Shown in pieces: positions 57,808-64,000 of a stretch of DNA of 64,000 nucleotides (its first letter is position 1; every line of letters begins with the position of its first letter). The notes under the pieces are model-generated. The model worked only from the letters and a program-made list of their open reading frames with translations. It made no database searches and was not told the origin of the DNA. The position numbers were made by a program, and so were the translations under genes. The DNA is from Smittia aterrima (taxonomy: Eukaryota > Arthropoda > Insecta > Diptera > Chironomidae). The stretch covers positions 24,304,001 through 24,368,000 of the forward strand of contig CP093831.1 in NCBI GenBank assembly GCA_033063855.1. Reading direction: 5' to 3'.

Positions 57808-60775
57808 ATGACTGAGCTTTTCCTAAACTTATCAAACTTCGCGTTGGACTCGAACCTATCGAGCACCAACAACTCAAACTCTACGATTTATGTCAATGAA
57901 GAGCTCGAACGCTTCGTGTCCATCACAGTCTTCTTTCTCTTCAGCTTCATCTTTTTCGCTGGGCTGATTGGAAATGGATTGGTTGTGATGGGTAAGTGAT
58001 TAGTGTGCGATGCGTGTGAAAATGCCTTAACTCAGATAAATTAATTGTCCTCCCCCCACGCACTTCAAGTTGTGGCCGCCAATCCGATGATGAGATCTAC
58101 AACGAACATTTTAATCATCAACTTGGCGGTGGCTGATTTATTGTTTGTGATATTCTGTGAGCACGATAAATGTTAAATTATGTCGCACTATCTAAATGAT
58201 AACATCAATTGCAGGCGTTCCTTTTACCGCCACGGATTACATTCTCGAATCGTGGCCATTCGGTGATTTCATGTGTCGATTCGTGAGTTAAAAATCCTAA
58301 AAACAAAAAAAAATTAAAACTTTTATGACAAGCAGCTGCTTTCTTTCTTTCTTTCGCTCTCGTCTCTTGATTAAATAAAAAGGTTCAATACATGATTGTG
58401 GTAACTTGTCATGCCTCTGTCTACACGCTCGTGCTGATGTCATTGGACAGATTTCTCGCTGTTGTTCATCCTATCAAGAGCATATCGTATCGAACTGAAG
58501 TAAACGCTTTGCTGTAAGACAACTTCTCGGTTGAGTGTTGTGTTGGGGATAAGAAAATATGACAGATGCGATCTCTTAACAGGTCTCTTGGAGTTTTGTG
58601 GTTTACTATCATCATCTCAGCAGTTCCCGTTTGGTTCTCGCATGGAGAATTTCAGTTTGTGTGGAAGACCGTAGACGCGCCAGGTGACAGTCAACAGTTT
58701 GTGGATGAGCTCGAGGGGCAGATAACAATGGTAAAGTGTGTTTTCTCTGAGGAAACACACAACCTTCCACTGTTCCAAGTAAGTCTCATTAAAATTCACA
58801 TAAATTAATTTACTCACTTCCCACATTCGACGCCGAGTCGACGTCAGTCATGAGACGTAAAACGAGAAAGAATAAAATCTCCCGGCAGAATGCAATAAAA
58901 TGAAGGAAAAGAAGAAAACATGAAAGAAGAGAAACATGTTCATTCAATTTTCATAAACAATCATTACCATAAACATAAAACATAAGCTCTGGATCGAGAA
59001 AACAAAACAAGCGAGTGTATGAAGTTTGGTTTCGATGGCTATGGCGGATTGTTTCCATAGCGATGAGAAGTCGAGAAGCTCTAAAGCAAAGCTCGTCAAA
59101 GGATTCAAAATAATCTCAAATATTGTATCTCACTCATCTCGTCCGTCGTCCTGTCCTAAGCAAAGGTAGAATCGAATATACTTCTCGAAAAGAAATCAAG
59201 CTCAATGGGGAACTTGCTTTGAAAATTTGATACAAACTTGACATTCTCAAGGAATCAAAGGTTGTTGATTAGAAACAACAACTCCACATTTTATTTCACA
59301 TTTACGACAACATGTTCATTGAATTTAATTTTCTTGTTTTGCTGAGATGACTGCACCTTGTTGGTTGAGCAATCCAAGAAGAATTGTTAGAATGTTCACT
59401 TCTGTGTTGCCACTCAAAGCGGCATTCGCAGAGACATCGACATTCACGATATCTCCAATAGTGTTGTGGGAAATTACAATTCCATCGTCTCCTGATACCA
59501 ATAACAAGGAGAAGAGGACGACAAAGATGATCGCCAAGAATTTCATTATGAAAGGAATCTCTAAAAAGAAGAAAAGAGAAAGAGAAACCTTTTAAACTTT
59601 GTTTCCACTGAACTCAATTATTCTCACAATCTTCCGACTAGCAGCAAGCGAGAACAGTTACGGAATGATTAATAACATGAATTGCCAGCTATTTGCAGTA
59701 ACAAGACTTATCGTTAGACTTCTGATAAGGGAACTTAATCTATCAATCCATCAATTAGTGACACAATTGAGTTTCGAAGTCTTAATCTAACAATTCCGTC
59801 TTTTTCTGTTTTTATGATGATTGCGATTTGAGATTACTTTTTTTTTGACTTTTCTTAGATTTTAATCATACGCAAAACACTTTGAGCAACTTTTCGCTTA
59901 TTTTTCTCTTCTCATATTCAGATATTGTTCTTCCTAACATCTTATGTCGTACCTTTGGCATTGATATCGGTTCTGTACGTCTGTATGTTGATGAGCTTAT
60001 GGAAAGGGCGGACGCCTGGAGGCAAAGCGTCTGCAGAAGCCAGGTAAGGTTTTTTGTGTGGGTGGTTGGTGGTGCTGGCTGCTAGGGAAACACATTAGCT
60101 AATTAATTGCATGTGATCCGATGTTGGATGGAACAACAGCGAGGAGCACATTTTTATTAGAATGAATAATTGACGAGCATGTATTTCTCAAAGCGATTAA
60201 CGACACGCGTAATTCTATTTCATTTGCCATCTCACAGACGAAGAGTGACGCGATTGGTTGTTGCTGTTGTGTTAGGTGAAGTGAGAAATCATTAATTGAA
60301 ACAATTAATTAAATCTTCTCATTAATCTTTACAGCATTTGCGATTTGTTGGTTGCCAATACAAATTATCCTCGTTCTAAAATCAATAGACCTTTATCATC
60401 AGACAAGTTTTCTCGTTATTTTTCAAATTATTTCCCATGTTCTCGCATATTTATCGTCCTGTGTGAATCCACTACTTTACGCTTTTCTCTCCGAGAACTT
60501 TAGGAAAGCATTTCGAAAAGTAAGTTTTCCAAGGCTTTTTTCGTTTTTGTCGGTTTGATTTATCTCGCTTAGCTTTCAATCCTTTAAAGGAAGAGAGTAG
60601 TCAAGTGAAAAAGCGATCAGCGAAAAAACCCTTCAATTCTAAATTTTATCAATTAATCACAATTTTCATATCTAACCAGGTCATCGTCAGATGTGCGCCT
60701 CAGTATAACTTCCAGCCATCGTACTCAACGAAAATCTCTCGTCCAGGACACGCCGAGAACAATGATATTTTGTAA
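57808..60775 (+). CDS. Allatostatin-A receptor 2, galanin-receptor-like GPCR (368 aa)
   Basis: Tandem paralogue of receptor 1. Nine coding exons join in phase: 57808-57991, 58070-58156, 58215-58282, 58383-58513, 58583-58778, 59922-60043, 60238-60275, 60335-60519 and 60680-60775. The N terminus has several NxS/T sites. TM1 is GLIGNGLVVMV and TM2 NLAVADLLFVIF. ECL1 is WPFGDFMCRF, and DRF is at residues 135-137. ECL2 is long (about 14 residues more than receptor 1) with the disulfide Cys in MVKCVF. ICL3 ends RRRVTRLVV, TM6 is FAICWLP and TM7 SSCVNPLLYAFLSENF. It keeps the family NPLLY spacing that receptor 1 has altered. A small gene lies antisense in the intron after exon 5. Couples to Gi/o in known relatives. 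Confidence 0.92.
59325..59546 (-). CDS. Small secreted protein nested in receptor 2 intron (73 aa), family not recognised
   Basis: Encodes a strong signal peptide (MKFLAIIFVVLFSLLLVSG, cleavage likely before DDG) and a mature chain of about 54 residues. The chain has no Cys and an alternating polar/aliphatic pattern (GDIVNVDVSANAALSG; VNILTILLGLLNQQ). It lies wholly within the intron 58779-59921 of the receptor on the opposite strand. An AATAAA on the minus strand (59290-59295) is about 30 nt past the stop. A pyrimidine-rich acceptor-like CTTTTTAG just before AGATTCC...ATG suggests a 5' UTR intron. These signals make it a likely real gene. It could be a haemolymph, gut or salivary peptide; no function is claimed. 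Confidence 0.65.
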   Translation of the reverse strand: MKFLAIIFVVLFSLLLVSGDDGIVISHNTIGDIVNVDVSANAALSGNTEVNILTILLGLLNQQGAVISAKQEN

Positions 60776-63700
60776 AATATATTTCGTAATCGCCACAATC
60801 TCATGACGAGACTAAAGTTTTAGAGTTAAGCCTGTAAATTGAATTTTTTTCGCGCGAACATCGAAACGTAAATGTGAGCAAACAATACAAAGTTAGAGCC
60901 ACTAAGCCGATTAAGTAAATAGTGATTAGCATTAATAGATGATTTATTTTGATAACTAGAATGGAAATTAATCTCTCTCAATCTAAAATACTCTTGACAC
61001 AAATATTCTTAGACTCTCATTGAATGTGAAGTGTAACCTTTTAAAGATTTACAGTCTTGACTGTTATTTTAAGCAAACTCATCTTAAATTCAATCACCCG
61101 AGGAAATATATTTCTCGTGTGAGTGAATGAAAATGTAAAAAAAAAATGTGATTTATCTTCTTGTATTTTGATTTTGGCAAATCGTAAACTCATTGACAGT
61201 GGGTCTAAGTCAAAGTCCTTGGTGCCAAAGTTTGAAGTAAACATTCAGCATAAAACTAAAGTTCCGTGGCGTTATCCTCCCGACGAGAGAGCCCCTCGAG
61301 GATAACGTCCCATAAAACAAAGATTTTATTTACATTCGAGCGCCATTATTCGGGACTGTTATGACCGAAATCGTCCCTCAAATCTGAGGAAAGTGTTCCG
61401 GAAAGCTCAAAAGAGAAAAAAAAATATTAAAATTGCCTTCACGAGAAAAAAAAAGAAAAAAGTTTTTTTGACCTGAATTGTTGAATTGGAAATGAAATGT
61501 GGAAATAAATTTTATTTATTGTGATAAAACGAGGAAAATTTTAGTTTTCATCTAAAAAACAGTTAAAAGCCTCTATTGTCATTCAGTTTCAGATTAGTTC
61601 AACTTCGTTTGTGGTACAGAATGCGGCAACGCTCTGTCAACGATTGTGGTGAGTTATACAAAACATTTCAAACATTTCAAATTGACAGAAACTAAAAATT
61701 ATTAAAACGATAAGAAAAGTGTTGATTTAAAAGTTTGTTTGAAACGATAACTCGAGAGAAGTTCAATTGGCGTCACCAAAGAGCTCATAAAAGGTTTTTT
61801 TTCCAGTTGCCCGCGTGAAATTTTAATTAGAAATGCCATCGCAGCTGCGAAGAGAGAAAGCAATATTAAAGCATAAATGACGCTATAAAATCGCAAAGAT
61901 TATGAAGATTATCTCTCGGCGGCTCGTTCCCTTTTTGTCGTCAGGCAAGTCATCGTCGTCACTTTATTTATTTCCTTATCGTGACGGATACAAACGACTA
62001 AAATGATCCATTCTAACCATAATTTTATCTCCTCGTAAAACCTGATATTAGGTCTCTTTGAAGAGGTGAGACGTAAAATCTCGAATTGATTTTCGATCTA
62101 GTTAAGCTCTCAAGGGGAGAATGCGGGTAGCAGATTTAGACACCACCTGATAGTGTCGAGTTTCGACTCGAAAGTGATTCAATCATTTTGAAATTTGTTT
62201 GAAAACCTCGACGAGAACGTAGCAAGCTTTGTGATTATGCTGATCGAATTTAACAGTGGCTGAGCAAATCCGAAATGAAAGCTTTAATTATTCCGATAGG
62301 ATTCAGATTTTAGTTTGTGAAAGCTTTTAGGCGTTTTATGAAAGCTCTTTCAACATTTGGATTTAGATTGATTCGAGTGAAGAGGATTTCAGAACATCTA
62401 TTCCAAGAATGCCATTCACAATTAAGGTTTACTAATTACGATCTGCTTGACTTGGTCATATATTCCACTCAAGCTATTACAAAGCAAACGCTTTGAAATA
62501 CAAACTTTGTATCTTGATACGCTTCAAATGAATTTCCAGATCAAGTAACACAGCAACAAAGCTTTCAACGTTTGAATCATTTCATCACAAAGTGCAAGAT
62601 CAAAATTGTATTCAAATTTTCCACCGCAGAAAAGGATTTGAGTTTGTTTCAAATTTATTCGGAGAAAAATTTATAACACGATGAAAGTTTTGTAACTGAC
62701 AAGAACAGCAGTGACTCCTTCTCACGAGATGAAAGATGTGAAGCGAGTTTTAACAAGAAATCTCTTCGGTCGGGTCGTACCAAAGTATGTTTGAACGCCT
62801 TTTCATTTCGATAATATTTCAAAATCTTTGACGCAGTTGAAATTCTGCGTGGAAGTTTCATCATTCAAGGCTCTTAAAACGATTTCCTGACTGACGATGA
62901 TTTAATATGACATGAGCATCAACGCAAAATATCCAAAAATAGCTGAAAAAAAAACTTCAAACTCTTGGTGTCGACTACATCGCGGGAACTGAAAATCAAA
63001 AGCTTCCCGTGAGCTTTTTTTTGATAAAAATCGCTTTTGTTTTCGACGATGAAACGAAAAACTGTTTGTTAACAATAAAACATCAAAACACTCTCAGGTG
63101 ACACAAATGTGTGTGAGCCCGCTAGTGAATTATTCAATCGCGCGGAAATAATAGCGGAAAGTCAATGAAACGACCGCAGAGAACATAGAAAATGGAAACA
63201 AATATCGGAATAAATTATCGATGGGAATAATTTTCCGAGAAACAAATTCAGTATTCAATGTAAGCTGCTGCGCTTTGTATATCGAAAATCACTCTCGATT
63301 CATAAAGTGTCTTTCGTCAGTGGGAGTGGGGGGAGTCGTGAGTGAGATGGAAACATGTTTACTTGTCATTTGTCTATTTATTTCTTTTCATACGTGTGTT
63401 ACCTGACAACGATAAAGATCGATAAAAGTGATAGCGTGAATGCGGAGGCTTCAACTTTAGATAAAATGTCAATTGAATTAAAAGAGAGAAGACACACAAT
63501 GGAAAGATATTTTCAGGCAGATACTTTCGCTTGTTTTGTCCTAAAAATATTTATTGTCTCTCAAAGGGACTCTCCCACATAATTGCTTTCTTCTCGAACG
63601 AGCCTACACAAACATTTGCGCTAATCATTTTCGGTTGCAAACAAAATCGTCGAACCCGTAGAACGGGGAAAACTGTTCACATTTAATTTTATTCAGTGCT

Positions 63701-63783
63701 CAATTACAATTAATTTGAATGTGCGAAGACTGAAATAAAATATTCGTGGGGAAGTATGAATGTTTATTATTACTCGGTTGGGT
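60776..63783. other. 3 kb intergenic, no gene seen
   Basis: Receptor 2 3' UTR, then noncoding DNA up to the peritrophin stop. Contains a perfect 10-bp inverted repeat (CGTTATCCTC / GAGGATAACG) at 61270-61307. Confidence 0.55.
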
Positions 63784-64000
63784 CTAATATCGGTTTGAAA
63801 CAGGAGCGAGTGGAGCATTCGCTGGTCGCGCAACTTGTGCATTGAAGCAAGTTTCCGTTCCAAGTCGAACACACCTGTTTGTAATTGAATCGAAGGCTAA
63901 GCCATTGGCGCAACGACCTCTTACGAGTTTTTCATATTCGAAGCAGTAGAAGTAAGCTGAGCAGTCGTCGGGAGCGGGAGCGAGTCCAATGCCGCCTTCA
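63784..64000 (-). CDS. Peritrophin-type chitin-binding protein, 3' end (cut by window edge)
   Basis: The minus strand from 63999 to the TAG at 63784-63786 reads 71 residues in one frame. It contains the hallmark of a CBM14/peritrophin-A domain: CSAYFYCFEYEKLVRGRC...GLAFDSITNRC...C, with the aromatic cluster before the second visible Cys and the G-x-x-FD motif. The first Cys and the start lie outside the window. A low-complexity Ala/Pro tail (ARPANAPLAPVSNRY) closes the protein. Such proteins bind chitin in the peritrophic matrix or cuticle. There is no Met in the visible part. Confidence 0.88.
   Translation of the reverse strand, partial: EGGIGLAPAPDDCSAYFYCFEYEKLVRGRCANGLAFDSITNRCVRLGTETCFNAQVARPANAPLAPVSNRY

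Overview
The window looks like nuclear DNA of a dipteran insect. The genes have short phase-consistent GT-AG introns (often 55-75 nt), AT-rich intergenic DNA and insect-type families: paired allatostatin-A receptors, an insect 4CL/luciferase-like acyl-CoA synthetase, FMOs of the N-oxygenase type, a vanin-like amidase and a peritrophin. Lineage-specific F-box/LRR expansions and compact introns fit a nematoceran such as a non-biting midge, but that placement is inference. Gene models below were assembled by hand from splice sites and reading phase.

Layout, left to right. (1) 1-11 kb: the 3' end of an acyl-CoA synthetase. Then come three near-identical single-coding-exon F-box/LRR genes, two in tandem on the minus strand and one inverted on the plus strand, around a mitochondrial ABCB10-type transporter, with a fourth copy surviving only as a relic. 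(2) 12-17.6 kb: one 8-exon gene for a 1547-residue nuclear-type protein with a Cys-rich module, whose family I do not recognise. (3) 23-28 kb: housekeeping genes mRpL49 and a BRMS1/Sds3-like Sin3-complex subunit, convergent, then a TPH-domain ciliary coiled-coil protein. (4) 29-38 kb: two FMO paralogues in convergent orientation with degraded, probably ionotropic-receptor-derived sequence between them. (5) 43-61 kb: two allatostatin-A receptor genes in tandem. Between them lie a second, unrelated F-box/LRR cluster (three intact genes and one exon-deleted pseudogene) and a vanin-like gene. Relics of that F-box family sit in the first coding intron of receptor 1, and a small secreted-peptide gene is nested antisense in an intron of receptor 2. 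(6) The right edge cuts a chitin-binding peritrophin gene.

The main theme is local duplication. Tandem and inverted copying, partial loss and relics affect both F-box families, the FMO pair and the receptor pair. The most unusual single gene is the vanin-like protein: it keeps the nitrilase-fold Glu and Lys but has Ser where the catalytic Cys should be. No CRISPR array, rRNA gene, complete transposon or convincing tRNA was found. Long noncoding stretches (17.5-23.4, 37.8-43.1, 60.8-63.8 kb) probably hold UTR exons and regulatory DNA that cannot be resolved without transcripts.
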